Below are positions 1-11,681 of a stretch of 64,000 nt of DNA, in pieces. Position 1 is the stretch's first letter. Each line of letters starts with the position of its first letter. The notes below the pieces were generated by a model that was not told the origin of the DNA, ran no database searches, and worked only from the letters and a program-made list of their open reading frames with translations. The position numbers and the translations under genes were made by a program. Origin of the DNA: Hyaloraphidium curvatum (Eukaryota > Monoblepharomycota > Hyaloraphidiomycetes > Hyaloraphidiales > Hyaloraphidiaceae); contig JAIVFI010000014.1 of the NCBI GenBank assembly GCA_025558095.1, positions 620,001 to 684,000 on the forward strand, in the 5' to 3' direction.

Positions 1-2
1 TT

Positions 3-272
3 TGCATCCGCCCAGGCGACCCGATCAAGTACGGTCCCCAGGACGAGTACTTCGACGTGCTCACGCGGGACGAGGTCAAGCTCTGCGAGACGATCCGGCT
101 GGCGCCCAAGCTGTACCTCTTCGTCAAGGACACGATGCTCTCTGCGCGCGAGGAGCGTGGCTACTTCAAGAAGCTCGAGGCCAAGAAGTGGTTCCGGCTT
201 GACGTCAACAAGACGGGCAAGGTGTACGACTGGTTCATGGCGCTGGGGTGGATCCTTGCGGGGCCCGAGTAG
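3..272 (+). CDS. ADA2: ADA2-like transcriptional adaptor, C-terminal SWIRM domain (5' end outside window)
   Basis: The open frame enters from the left edge and stops at TAG 270-272, giving the last 89 residues. They match the C-terminal SWIRM domain of ADA2, a subunit of SAGA/ADA histone acetyltransferase complexes: an LTRDEVKLCETIRLAPKLYL-type first helix, then a long helix, then LDVNKTGKVYDWFMALGWI, which corresponds to the family's IDVNKTSRIYDFLVQSGWL-type end. In ADA2 this domain is at the extreme C-terminus and helps bind nucleosomal DNA, and the stop falls where expected. The ZZ and SANT domains that would prove ADA2 over another SWIRM protein lie outside the window, so the assignment rests on the SWIRM subtype alone. 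Confidence 0.72.
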   Translation, partial: CIRPGDPIKYGPQDEYFDVLTRDEVKLCETIRLAPKLYLFVKDTMLSAREERGYFKKLEAKKWFRLDVNKTGKVYDWFMALGWILAGPE

Positions 273-601
273 GCCGAGGTTGGTTGCCGCTCGAGTGGCT
301 TTTGCAGGGCAGGCATGCTGACGTCTGACTTCCGCAGAAGCCGTTACCAAAACACTGCTTGTAGCGCTGGTTCGCTCACGGAAGCGCCGGACGCCCAATC
401 TGCACACTAGTTTAGATCTCTTCGGTTCTGTAGACAACTGATTGATTGATTGTACAGGTGACTTTTGGCAGGCTGAAGTTCGCGATTCTAGTCCGCCCGC
501 AGCCCCCTGTCGCAGAAACCAGAGAAAAGGACTTGACATGAACAGGTAGAGAGATAACGTCGCGCGAACATCGATTAGAACAACGTTACGTAGCACATAC
601 G
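273..601. other. Intergenic, convergent 3' flanks
   Basis: The gap between the ADA2-like stop and the stop of the ChaC gene on the other strand is comparatively AT-rich, with a repeated ATTGATTGATTG stretch near 441-452. No coding frame or RNA gene was recognised. It should hold the two 3' untranslated regions. Confidence 0.5.
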
Positions 602-1384
602 TTATTGAACGTTGCCACCGAAAGGCAGCGGGTCGCCTGACTCCCCGGTAATGGCTGTCACCCGCTCAAACAGTTCCTCGATGTAGTCGTCCCTGATCCC
701 CAGCCGCACCAGCTCCGCCCTGACGCGGTAGAGGTAGTCCCTGTTTGCCCCGCTTCGCCCGACCGCCTTTGCGATCGTCTCCGCCTTCTTCGCCATCGGG
801 TACGTGTCCCTCGGGATGATCCTGGGATGCTCCGGGTCCGCCACGAACGCCACGCACGGCAACGCGCCCCCGTCCTCCCCCACGCAGTCCACCCACTCGG
901 CGACGTAGAACCCCGATATCATCTCCCTCAGCCAGACCACGGAAGTCTCCTCCTCCACGTGCTCCGGCGCGATCCGGTGCGCAACCGCCTCGCACCGCCC
1001 CCCGGGCTCCACCGCCAGCATCAGGCCCGGGCGGTCGGGCGTCCCGCGGCCGAGGAGCATCTCCGCGCAGAAGGAGCGGCGGTAGCCTTCGCACGAGACC
1101 CTGCGGGACTCGGCGACCCGGATCGCGGGGTTGTACATGAGCGAGCCGTAGGCCAAGATCCATATGGAGTCGCCGGGGGACAGCCTGGAGAGTACCATGC
1201 GCCGCGAGGCCTCGCGCTGCTCGGGCGTGGGGAGCTTCCAGGTCGGGTCGATGCGCCGGATCTCGGCCTGCACTTTCTCGACCAGCGAGAGGTTCAGCGT
1301 GTCCCGCTGCAGCAGGCCGTCCTCGCCGCGGACGATGCGCGGGTGCGCAGTGGGCTCGGCATTGCTGTCGGAAGCGTCGGGCAT
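602..1384 (-). CDS. ChaC-type glutathione-specific gamma-glutamylcyclotransferase
   Basis: A single-exon protein of 260 residues starting at the ATG at 1384-1382; the open frame runs further upstream, but that part is only low-complexity Pro/Arg. The ChaC signature WILAYGSLMYNPA lies near residues 88-100. It is followed by the expected block with EGYRRSFC, GRGTPDRPGL and a WLREMISGFY segment, whose Glu is in the position of the family's general acid/base. ChaC enzymes cleave cytosolic glutathione to 5-oxoproline and Cys-Gly. Length is close to that of yeast Gcg1-type proteins. The gene is convergent with the ADA2-like gene and codirectional with the PP2A gene next door. Confidence 0.88.
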   Translation of the reverse strand: MPDASDSNAEPTAHPRIVRGEDGLLQRDTLNLSLVEKVQAEIRRIDPTWKLPTPEQREASRRMVLSRLSPGDSIWILAYGSLMYNPAIRVAESRRVSCEGYRRSFCAEMLLGRGTPDRPGLMLAVEPGGRCEAVAHRIAPEHVEEETSVVWLREMISGFYVAEWVDCVGEDGGALPCVAFVADPEHPRIIPRDTYPMAKKAETIAKAVGRSGANRDYLYRVRAELVRLGIRDDYIEELFERVTAITGESGDPLPFGGNVQ

Positions 1385-1772
1385 TTCGGCGGGGCGCGGG
1401 GGCCCGGAAAGGGGAGACAAACGGGGGCGGGGCGCGGAGCCCTGGAGAAAGGGAGAGGGGAGGGCTGCCGGGCGAGGCGGCGGCGCTCTCGTGACGAGGA
1501 GCCCGGGGGGAAGACGGGGACGAGAAGGCTCTTCTTTGCCACCCGACCCCACCGCGGGTTTTACCGGTGACGGCTTTCCCGCCCCGTCCCTTGAGAAGGA
1601 AAGGACAGGAACAACTCCAGAAAGAGAGAAAGTCGCAAGACCAGGTAAGAAAGACGCCCCGGCTGCTGCCCATCTGCCCCCGGACCCGGACCCTGATACC
1701 CCCGATCGCGCGCCGCAAATGGATTGCGATCTACATCATCTACATGCCCATCGTGCCCAGGTATCGGAATGT

Positions 1773-3403
<1,631 letters not shown>

Positions 3404-3826
3404 GGCGGGGAGGTGGGAAGGGGCGGCGGGAAAGGGTGCCGCGCGGCCGAGGCCGGGCGAGGGCGCCGGCGGCGGCGGGAGCGGCGGGGGGCCGCGGGAG
3501 GAGAAGGCGTCGCGGTGTGCGCGGAAATGGCGCTCTAAGAGAGGCGGAGCCGGAAGGGCCCGAAAGCGGTTTAGTGATGGGTCGAAAGTCAAGGCTGATT
3601 TTTTCTGGTATTGCGCTCTTAGACTTCAACGAACGTCCAACTCGTCCGCTCGCTCTTTGCGCAGATCTCGGCGTCCGTCGGCGACCCGGTTCGCCCGCCC
3701 ATGCGGCGCGGCTCCCCGCTGCTCCCGCGATACCCCACCGCCCGCCGCGCCGGCCTGCCCTCCCTCGCGCCTGCCCCGTCGCCCTTCCCCTCCTCCACCC
3801 CCGCCCGCCTCCCCGCCCTCCCAGCA
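3404..3826. promoter_or_regulatory. Divergent promoter region between PP2A and RNase H1 genes
   Basis: A 423-bp spacer separates two outward-facing start codons. It contains a short AT-richer patch (about 3577-3625) inside very GC-rich flanks, the likeliest core promoter. No defined TATA box was identified. The pyrimidine-rich stretch at 3760-3825 just before the RNase H1 ATG is a plausible leader. Confidence 0.4.
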
Positions 3827-4733
3827 ATGCCGAAGCACGCGCGCACCAAATTCTACGCCGTGCGCGTCGGCCGCGTGCCCGGAGTATACAGCTCGTGGGA
3901 GCAGACGTCGCTGCAGGTCTCGGGGTACCCGCGCGCAGTGCACCGCGCTTTCGTCCGGCGCGACGAGGCCGAGCGCTGGCTCGCCGAAGCCTTCATCGCG
4001 GACGGGACGATGAACATTGCTCGGACCAAGGAGGACGGGTCTTCGCCCGGCGTGCAGCCCCCGCAGGCCGCCCCCGGCGCCTCGTCGTCCTCCCCGCCCC
4101 CCTCCACCGGCTCCGCGTCCCCTGCACCACCCACCTCCCTCGCCTCCGCCACCACCACCACCCTCCCCACCCTCCCCTCCCGCACCTCGGGCCACGTCAC
4201 CGTCTCCATCGACGGCTCCTCCCTCTCCAACGGCTCCTCCCGCGCCCGCGCCGGCATCGGCGTCTTCCACTCCCCCCTGCACCCCCTGAACGCCAGCGAA
4301 CCCCTGCCGGACCATTTGGCACCGCACACCAACAACCGCGCGGAGCTGTACGCCGCGTACCGCGCCCTCCAATTGTTCGACGGCGCGCCGGGGATCGTGC
4401 TGCGGACCGACTCGGAGTACGCGATCAAGGTGTTCAGGGAGTACCTGCCGCGGTGGAAGCAGCGCGGGATGAAGCGCGCGGACGGGGGGAGGATCGAGAA
4501 CCTGGACCTGATCGGGATGGTGCAGGGGCTGCTGGACGAGTGGGCGGGCAGGGGGGCAGAGGTCAGGTGGGAGTGGATCAGGGTGGGTCGCCGCGTCCGG
4601 AGAGGGAGTGAGCGCATGCTCATTCCGCGGTATGGGCGAATGCGACACACAGGGCCACTCGAACGATCCGGGAAACGAGGAGGCGGACAGGCTGGCCAAG
4701 CGCGGCGCGGCGGGGGTCACGGACACGGCGTGA
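3827..4733 (+). CDS. RNH1: Ribonuclease H1
   Basis: Exons 3827-4582 and 4653-4733 encode 278 residues. The N-terminus is a hybrid-binding (viroplasmin-like) domain: [18 protein letters not shown] followed by [12 protein letters not shown] and an ERWL helix. After a Pro/Ser/Thr-rich linker comes the RNase H fold with the four acidic residues in order: SIDGSS (Asp), NNRAELYA (Glu), RTDSEYAI (Asp) and, in exon 2, [10 protein letters not shown] (Asp). The 70-nt intron separates EWIR from GHSNDPG, with a GTGGGT donor and CACACAG acceptor; without it the last catalytic Asp would be lost. RNase H1 removes RNA from RNA-DNA hybrids in the nucleus and often in mitochondria. No clear presequence is visible. 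Confidence 0.93.
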
Positions 4734-5000
4734 GCGCGGTGGGGCCGATCTTGGACGCACGCGGGGCGGGGAAGTGTAGCATAGGGCACTGTAGAGGGAT
4801 CTTGGACGGCTTTTCGGAACCGACCCGTCCGTGGCTGCGGGCGTGAAATCCGGATGTATTCGGTCCCAACCAGGCACTTTGTGTCCGATTCGAAAATGCC
4901 TCCAGGGCTGATGTCCGCCATCGCTGGAAGACAAACTCACAAGTCGTTCCTCGAGGCCGTCGACCCAAAAGAGATGCATCGATACCGGCCGGTCTGACCA

Positions 5001-6486
5001 TTACCCCGGGCATATCGACTCGACGGTGAAAAACACCCCGGACCCGTGCAGCACGGACCAGAACCCCAGGCTGACCGTGAAAACCGTCACCACGAGAGTC
5101 CTAAGTACGCCGAACGAGGCCGTGAACCCCAGGAATGACGCGCGCGCTCCCTCGACGTCGCAGAAAGAGGCAAGCAGCCGCTCGTGCTCGCGGAGGAGCT
5201 TCAAGACCCCCTCTTTCCCGTCCCCCGGCGTGCTTAGGCAGCGCTCGCGCACCAGCATCGCGCGTATCTCGGTCCGCGCGCGGCGGTACAGGGCGACGAT
5301 GGCGTCGATCTGCTGGTTCGATTGGGCCATGTGGGCGACGTCGGTGCACACGATCGTGAGGATCCAGTAGAGCACGCAGAGGGTGTAGAGGGTAACGCAG
5401 GAACCGACGCCCAAGTTGATGAAGAGCGGCACGAAAGCCATGACTGCCCCGAGTAGGACCAAGTACCGCCCAGTGATCATGAAGGGTATACGTGACTGCC
5501 AGGTGCTCGCAAAGCCATGGTGGAGACGTGCGTAGAGGTCGGAAGGCGGGCTGTCGTTGTGGCCTCCGGCCGGAGCTGCGTAGAGGCCGGAAGGCGGGCT
5601 GTCGTTGTGGCCTCCGGCCAGAGCCAGATCGAAGCCCTGCAGCAGATCCTCGAGGGCGATCTTCATTGCACGGCGCTGCACACGGAGCGACAGCGTTAAG
5701 AGCGCCGCGTTGGTGGGGAACCGCGCCAGTACGTTTATGGGCAGGACGTTGACCACCGCCAGTACCGCGAGCGCCCCAGGCAGACCCCACCACGAACGCC
5801 AGAAGGCGGCGCCGTCGGCGATGAGCGGGTTCCACATGACCAAGAAGGTGGCGGCGCCCATGACGAGGCCGCGAGAAATCGCTTCCAAGAGGTGGAGGAC
5901 CGCGGCCCGGTGCGCCAGCGGGCCCGCGCACGCGTCTCCGGGGGACGGGCAAAGCGAGTCTTTCTCGCGATGCCGGAGGAGCGTTGAAGATGGATCATCG
6001 GCGAGCCGCGACCAGCGCGCCAGGCTGGCGAGCGCGTGTCCCGAGTAGTCCCCTGTGGAAGGCCGCATGCGGCCGTGGTGTTTGAACGCAGACAGGAACG
6101 GCGTCAGCGGCGAACCCGGACAGCGGCACCACCACGGCGGCGACGATCCCGCCAATCAGCTGCGCATTGCGGCGCGGGTCGAAGACGGCAGCCGAGCCGA
6201 TGACAACAGCCGAGAAAACCAGATTCGCGAGATGCCGTTCGACCATCCGTGCACCCCAGGGCGCGAATAAGAAGACCGTCCGCGCCTCAAACCGCAGCAG
6301 CGCGCTCCGCAGGCCAACTTCTGCGAGCAGCATGTCGCGGTCCAACGTAGGCGGTGCCGGCAGTGTGGGGGATGCGTCCTCGCGGAGGAACACGTCCGAC
6401 TCGCGAGGCGGCACGTGCGCCGGCAGGATCGCCGCCCACTCGGCGGGCGAAAAGCTCCCTTCCCGCTTCGGTTGCATAGAATCCAT
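5001..6486 (-). CDS. Family-M multi-spanning membrane protein, copy A (frame break)
   Basis: Homologous to five other genes in the window. It starts with ATG 6486-6484 and an SPAEWAAILP motif (family consensus EW-A-P), then two N-terminal membrane segments. Between about 6150 and 6100 the coding frame changes by one base. The downstream frame resumes with LARWSRL and the cysteine loop LCPSPGDACAG, then more membrane helices, a SNQQIDAIVALY motif, and the C-terminal FGVLRTLVVTVFTVSLGFW segment ending ESICPG, stop 5001-5003. No good splice pair explains the break without shortening the second helix, so a one-base frameshift or assembly error seems likelier than an intron. A 48-bp tandem duplication adds 16 residues in the middle loop. 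Function unknown; a 7TM channel or receptor is inference. Confidence 0.7.
5530..5625 (-). repeat. 48-bp tandem duplication inside family-M copy A
   Basis: Two adjacent 48-bp units (5530-5577 and 5578-5625) differ at only a few positions. On the coding strand each reads as 16 residues of the type AGGHNDSPPSDLYA. The duplication keeps the frame and lies in the loop just before the LH...W motif, so it lengthens that loop in this copy only. The near-identity implies a recent event. Confidence 0.9.
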
Positions 6487-6590
6487 CGCAACTGTCTCGT
6501 CCGACCACGGCGCAAAGGAGGCCACTGACCAGCCACCCAATCCCTTGCGGCCTTTCCACAGACGTTTCCACGCGTCTCCCAGTCGCGACA
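6487..6590. promoter_or_regulatory. Short bidirectional promoter between family-M copies A and B
   Basis: Only 104 bp separate the ATGs of two head-to-head paralogues. Core promoters of both must lie here or overlap the opposite coding region. A CCACCCAATCCC stretch near 6533-6544 contains a CCAAT core. No TATA element was recognised. Confidence 0.45.
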
Positions 6591-8161
6591 ATGGGCCCAC
6601 CGGGCGACAAACCGCCCTTCTTCTCCGCGACCGAATGGGCCGCGGCATTCCCCTCCCCGCCTCCTCCCGAGGCAGAGCCCCTCGACGGCGGGCCCGCCCC
6701 GCGCGACTTTGCCGAGGCACTGCGGACCGACCTGACCCTCGACGACGTCGCGCGGAGCCTCGGGGACTTCCCGCTGCTGCGCGGGCAGATTCGCGTCCGC
6801 CAGAAGTTCCTATGGATGATCCCGCTGCAGCCTCTGCGGCACTTTGTCTTTGCCGCCCTCGTGACGGGTTGCCTCGCAACCTCCGTCGGGGCTGAGGGCG
6901 CCGCGTCGGGCCAAAAGGAACTGATCGGTGGATTCATAGTCGCTACTTTGGCCAGCTTTGGTTTCTTTTTCGTCTCGGTTTCAGTCGTCACGATTCTTCA
7001 AAAGGGTTTCCCGGAGCAGCTGGCGGGAAACCCAATCGTGGCAACGGGGAAGATCGTCCTTGGTGTCTTAACTGATCCGGTCTCGTGGAATGCCGTGCTT
7101 CCGCCAAGCAAGGTCGCGCTGAACGTCGCTCCGCTATCGCTGGCGGCGTGCAGGGCCGCCCCTGTCCCCCACGCGGCCGGCGCGGCGGTCTTTTCGTCGT
7201 GCTGCTGCCCGGACTGCATCGCCGAATTGCTCCGGAAAACAGGCATCCAGTGGCTGCTCGACAATGCCGTGCGGTGCACCGTTGGGTGCGCAATGGTGGT
7301 CATGTTTCTGTGGACACCGTCCGTTTCGGTGGGGACCGTCTGGCAATCATGGTGGGGAATGCTTCTATTTGCTCTTATGGTTGCTGCCGGCGTCCTGGTG
7401 TGCTTCGAGGCTTTTGTCTTTCTGCCCTCTGACCTCGTGCTTTCGCGCATCTCTGGACGTTTCCAGCTCTACCTTCTTCGCCGGTCTCTGAGCGCGCTGT
7501 TGCTACGGGCAAAGGATGCGGTTCAACGTGATGCGCCCTTTGTCGGTCCGGGAGAGCTCTGGGACAGCGCAGTGGAGCCTTACATGGATCTGCATGCCAG
7601 CATGGCTGCCTGCTGGCGAAAGGCCTTGTTGTCCACGGCGTTCTTTCCCTGGCAGCTTCCTTTCCTGATCTTGCTGTATTTGTTGGCCATGGTGGTCAAT
7701 CTGGTAGGTCTTGGCTCAGTACTAGCGTTCCTCTCTCACCAACCGTCGGCCTTGTGCAGGCAATTGGTGCCTGCCTCCCGGCCTACGCCATCACCGGCAC
7801 CTGCTATTGCTTCTCCATGCTCCTCCTGGACCTCTGGACCTTCGCGGCCGTCAACGCCGAGGTCACCGCCGCCGCCTCGCTGCACCTCTCCGCCGTCTCG
7901 ACGCTGCAGCGGCTCGCCATCGCCGCCTCGCCCCCCGACCGGCCCGCCTCCCCGCTCGCCGCGCACCTGCTCGCGCACGAGCGGGCGATCGCGGGGTGCG
8001 CGGAGGAGGGGCTGAGGAGCAGGGTCAGGTTCCTGGGGCTGTTTGTGGTCGACTACGGGTCCATGCGGGGGCTGCTGATCACGGTGGCGACGGTCGGGTT
8101 CGCGTTCGCGGGGTTCCTGAGGGGTTTCGGAGTTACGGTGACCATGGACGCGTTCTGTTGA
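6591..8161 (+). CDS. Family-M multi-spanning membrane protein, copy B
   Basis: Exons 6591-7703 and 7760-8161 give 504 residues. The 56-nt intron (GTAGGT donor, GTGCAG acceptor) lies just before the family's G-x-C-x-PA motif, here AIGACLPAYA, as in copies C and E. The N-terminus has FSATEWAAAFP. Predicted helices include LIGGFIVATLASFGFFFVSV and FLILLYLLAMVVNL. The cysteine loop is CCCPDC at about residues 204-209. The middle loop has PYMDLHASMAACWRK (LH...W motif). The last segment YGSMRGLLITVATVGFAF is followed by a short tail ending DAFC. No catalytic or transporter signature was seen. It is head-to-head with copy A, which suggests an inverted duplication and shared regulation. Confidence 0.75.
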
Positions 8162-8437
8162 CCTCAATCAGATGGAGACGTCTGGACCCGGATCTTCGTC
8201 TGCTTGCTTTGTATGAACGGCTTCGTGCGATCGAGGCTGTCCGACCCTAGCACGGACACCAGGTCGTGCAACTTCTGATCCGTTGCCTGGATGATCTATT
8301 CTAGCCCATCTGCGAGCTCTAGGTGACGAATCAGCGATGATCTGGTGTCCTCTTAATGACGTGAAAATGGGACCGCCGTCCACCGCATCTCCACCCGACA
8401 CCTCCTTCTCCACACGGCCCCGGCCGCCCTCGCCGCG

Positions 8438-9611
8438 ATGAGCTCCCCGGACGGCTCGCGCGGCGCCCCTTTCCGCCGGCGCGAGCAGCCGGCGGCGGAG
8501 CCGGACCTCAACTTCTTCCGGCCGGGCGCGCTCGACGCGTCGCGCGCCGGGCCGTCCCACGCGGCCGCGGAGGGCGCGCAGCGGCCGCCCGCCGCCCCGC
8601 CCGACCCCGCGCCGCCGCCGCAGCGGAAGCGGTACCGCCCCGAGAACGACGACACGCTGTACGTCCTGCCGCCCGACCCGAACTCGGCCAAGCAGGCAGA
8701 CGCCCCCGCCGCGCACCGCCCGCCCAACGCCGCCGCCCGCCCTCCCAACGAGCCCGCGCCGCTCCCGGCCCGCGCAAACCCCGCCGCCGTGCTCGTCTCG
8801 CCCACGCAGCGCGGCAACCCCGTGTTGGACTGCGTCCGCAACGTGCCGTGGGAGTTTTCCGGCGACTTTCCGGCGGACTACCAGCTCGGCCGCACCTGCT
8901 GCGCGCTGTTCCTCAGCCTGAAGTACCACCGCCTGCACCCAGAGTACCTCGCCGGGCGCGTCGCCCGCTTGGGGAGGATGTACGCGCTCCGCATCGTGCT
9001 GGTGCTCGTGGACGTGGAGGACCACGAGAAGCACCTGCGCGAGGTGCACGCGACCTGCGCCGCGGGCGGGTGCACGGCGGTGCTGGCGTGGTCCAACGAG
9101 GAGGCCGGGAGGTATTTGGAGACGTTCAAGGCGTACGAGAACAAGGGTCCGGATGCGATCAAGGCCAGGGTCGAGGACGGGTACCTGGCCAGGCTGACGG
9201 GGTTCCTGACGAGCGTGAAGGGGGTCAACAAGACGGACGTGGTGTCGCTGGCGTCGAGCGTGGGGGTGGGTGGCTTGCGGCGCTTGTCTGGTTCCGGCAG
9301 GACTTGACGCACACGACGCAAACCCACAGTCGCTCCGCTCCATCATCCAGGCCCCCAAGGAATCCCTCCTCGCCGTCCCCGGCTTCGGCGACACCAAAGC
9401 CGGCAAGCTGCACGCCGCCTTCCGGCAGCCTTTCCGGATCGACCGCTCCGGGCGGGCGCGGGACCGCGCAGCCGCCGAGGCAAGGGATGATGCGGCGGGG
9501 GGACCGAGGGCGGGGAGCCCCGACGCGGACGGGGAAGGGGACGGGGAGGAGGGGGTGCAGCCGCTGGGGAGGGATCCGAGCGACGAGGAGGGGAGCAGCG
9601 GGGAGGAATGA
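8438..9611 (+). CDS. RAD10: ERCC1/Rad10-like DNA repair endonuclease subunit
   Basis: Exons 8438-9265 and 9330-9611 encode 369 residues. After a Pro-rich disordered N-terminus, the ERCC1 central domain starts at NPVLDCVRNVPWEF (around residue 127) and contains DYQLGRTCCALFLSLKYH, LVLVDVEDHEKHLREV and LAWSNEEAGRYLETFKAYE. This pseudo-nuclease domain binds the XPA equivalent and DNA. Exon 2 supplies the helix-hairpin-helix pair SLRSIIQAPKESLLAVPGFG...KAGKLHAAF, which dimerises with XPF/Rad1. The intron has a GTGGGT donor and CCACAG acceptor and joins SSVG to SLRSII. An acidic tail follows. The partner nuclease XPF is not in the window. Role: nucleotide excision repair and crosslink repair. Confidence 0.92.
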
Positions 9612-10160
9612 GGCTCTGGCACGGTCGAGTGTTCTAGATTCTGTGGATTCCGTTCGCCCTTCCGCCGCGATCCCAGCCCGGTCGCGTCTAAGACTCCCAT
9701 CCGCCAATGGTCAGGCTCACCGGCATTCAACATTCCCAAGACGCATTCGTCCCCGATCAGCGGTCAGCCTGCGGCCCGCCGCGGCAGTAATCGCGGTGCC
9801 GTGGCCAGTCTTTCGCTCCGTCCACGTTGTCGAGGAATTCAAAGAATTGTTGCCCTCTCTTGTTGCCCTGTCTTTCTTTTCTGGTTGGTTGGTGCTAGCC
9901 CTGTCCCGTTTGCTAACAGCACCAGCCTTCGCGCCGGTCGGTCGCCCGGCCAGGCCCCGCCCGCGATCCCTCATCTCGCCGCAGCCGTTCCCACTCTCTC
10001 CCCTGCCCCCTCCCGTGCCGTGACCGTCGCGATGGCCTGATTCTCGGGCCCATAGTTGCCGGCCGAGTGGTTCTGAGGCGGATCTGACCGCGCCGCGTGC
10101 CCATCGGGCCGCAGAAATTCGCCCGCCATCGTTGAGGGACCATTGCAAGCGGATCGCGCC
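9612..10160. other. Intergenic, likely promoter of the epimerase gene
   Basis: About 550 bp without a supported gene. Open frames here on both strands have no recognisable domain and lie in Ser/Arg/Pro-rich translation typical of GC-rich shadow frames. An AT-richer stretch at about 9830-9900 may mark the start of the epimerase promoter. Confidence 0.4.
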
Positions 10161-11531
10161 ATGATGTCCTCCATGCCTTTCCCGAGGCGGTGGCGCTCCA
10201 TCGTGAAGCTCCTGTCGGTCGTCGCCTCCCTCCTCTTCGTCTCCTCTCGCGGCCTCCCCGAGATCGCGAACTTCTCCTCCCCGCCACCGGAATCGGTGCC
10301 GCTGCCCCGCAGCGTCCCGCCGCCCTGCGCGCCTCCGAACAGCTCCGTCGTGCTCCTAACCGGAGGCGCAGGCTTCATCGGCTCCTGGGTGGCCGAGGCG
10401 CTGCTCCGGCAAGGAAAGCACGTGGTCGTGGTGGATTCGCTCCAGCGGCGGGCACACGACATCGCCCTCCGCCGTCCCGGCCCTGTCATCGCGCGCAGGG
10501 ACATCACCCGCGAAAACACACCCAACCTCAGGCACCTCGATCGGCTGCTGGCGGAGGGGGATGTGCCGGGGAGCCTCGAGTTCCACCGTATCTCCCTCGA
10601 GGACTGCGATGCCGTGGGCGAGCTGTTCCGGCGGCACGAATTCGCCACGGTGATCCATCTCGCCGCGCTGGCGGGGGTGCGACGGAGCGTGGAGGACCCG
10701 CTGCCCTATGTGGACGCGAATGTCAGGGGTACCACGTGCATGCTCACCCACGTCTACGACCGGGCGAGGACCGCGCCGGAGATACGTTTCATCTACGCGA
10801 GCAGCAGCAGCGTTTACGGAGATAGGGTGGCAAGTTCCGGGGCCGGCGCGGCGGAAAGGCCCGACGGCGAGGCGTTCCTCGAATCCGATCACATCGAGCC
10901 TGAGGCCCTCCGGTCCCCGTACGCCGGTGGGTCCTCCGATCGCGCGTGCCTTCACATCCCCTGATGCCCTCCCCATGCAGCATCAAAGGCCGCGAGCGAG
11001 CTTCTCGTCCACACCTTCCACAACCTCCACGGCGGGCCCCCCGGCGCCCGCGTGGCCCCCAGCATCCTCCGCTTCTTCACGGTCTACGGCCCACGCGGCC
11101 GGCGGGACATGTCGCCCTTCCTGTTCCTCGACGCCGTCGCCAACGGCAGGCCGGTGCCGGTGAACGGCGTGGGGATGCGGCGGGAGCTCACGTTCGTCGG
11201 GGACGTGGCCGCGGGGATCATCAGGCTCGCCGAGGGTAGGGGACCGCCGCCCGGCGGGGCGCCGAGAACCTACAACATCGCGGGGGGGAGGGTGATCACC
11301 GTGGAGGAGATGCTGGAGCAGATCCACGGCACGTACGGGCGGCTCGCGGGGAAGCAGCAGCCGCTGACGATCGAGAGAAAGCCCGTGCCGCCGGGGGACG
11401 TGCCGTTCACGAGGGGGTCGATCGAGCGGGCCAGGGAAGACTTTGGGTACGCGCCCAACACGACTTTCGAGCGCGGGATCGAGGAGATGGTTCGCTGGTA
11501 CCTCGACGACTACGAGAAGGACGGGTTCTAG
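10161..11531 (+). CDS. Membrane-anchored NAD-dependent sugar-nucleotide epimerase (UDP-glucuronate 4-epimerase-like)
   Basis: Exons 10161-10926 and 10981-11531 give 438 residues. The first ATG is 10161; a basic stretch and a hydrophobic segment (IVKLLSVVASLLFV) form a signal anchor, as in Golgi type II epimerases. The Rossmann motif is VLLTGGAGFIGSWVAEALL (near residues 65-85). The catalytic set is IYASSSSVYGD and, across the splice junction, SPYAASKAASE, so the YxxxK pair is rebuilt only if the 54-nt intron (GTGGGT...CATGCAG) is removed. Later blocks RFFTVYGPRGRRDMSPF and TFVGDVAAGI fit UDP-glucuronate 4-epimerases, which make UDP-galacturonate; UDP-glucose or dTDP-glucose enzymes are alternatives. 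It opens the glycan island, so supplying donor sugar to the neighbouring transferases is a reasonable inference. Confidence 0.85.
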
Positions 11532-11681
11532 CCTGGCGGCAGGCTGGGTCACGCAACGAGCTAATACTGCAGCAGGGGGGCCCGAAGCGGTGGTATTTTA
11601 TTGGGGGAGGGGAAGATGCATGCAGTGCGAGCTGGGACATTGGCTTTCTTGCAGTATAGTGCGATAGATTGGTCTTGCATC

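Noticed and set aside
2-202. Alternative plus-strand frame at the left edge
   Set aside because: It overlaps the ADA2 SWIRM frame, which has clear homology; the alternative is Arg/Ala-rich with no motif.
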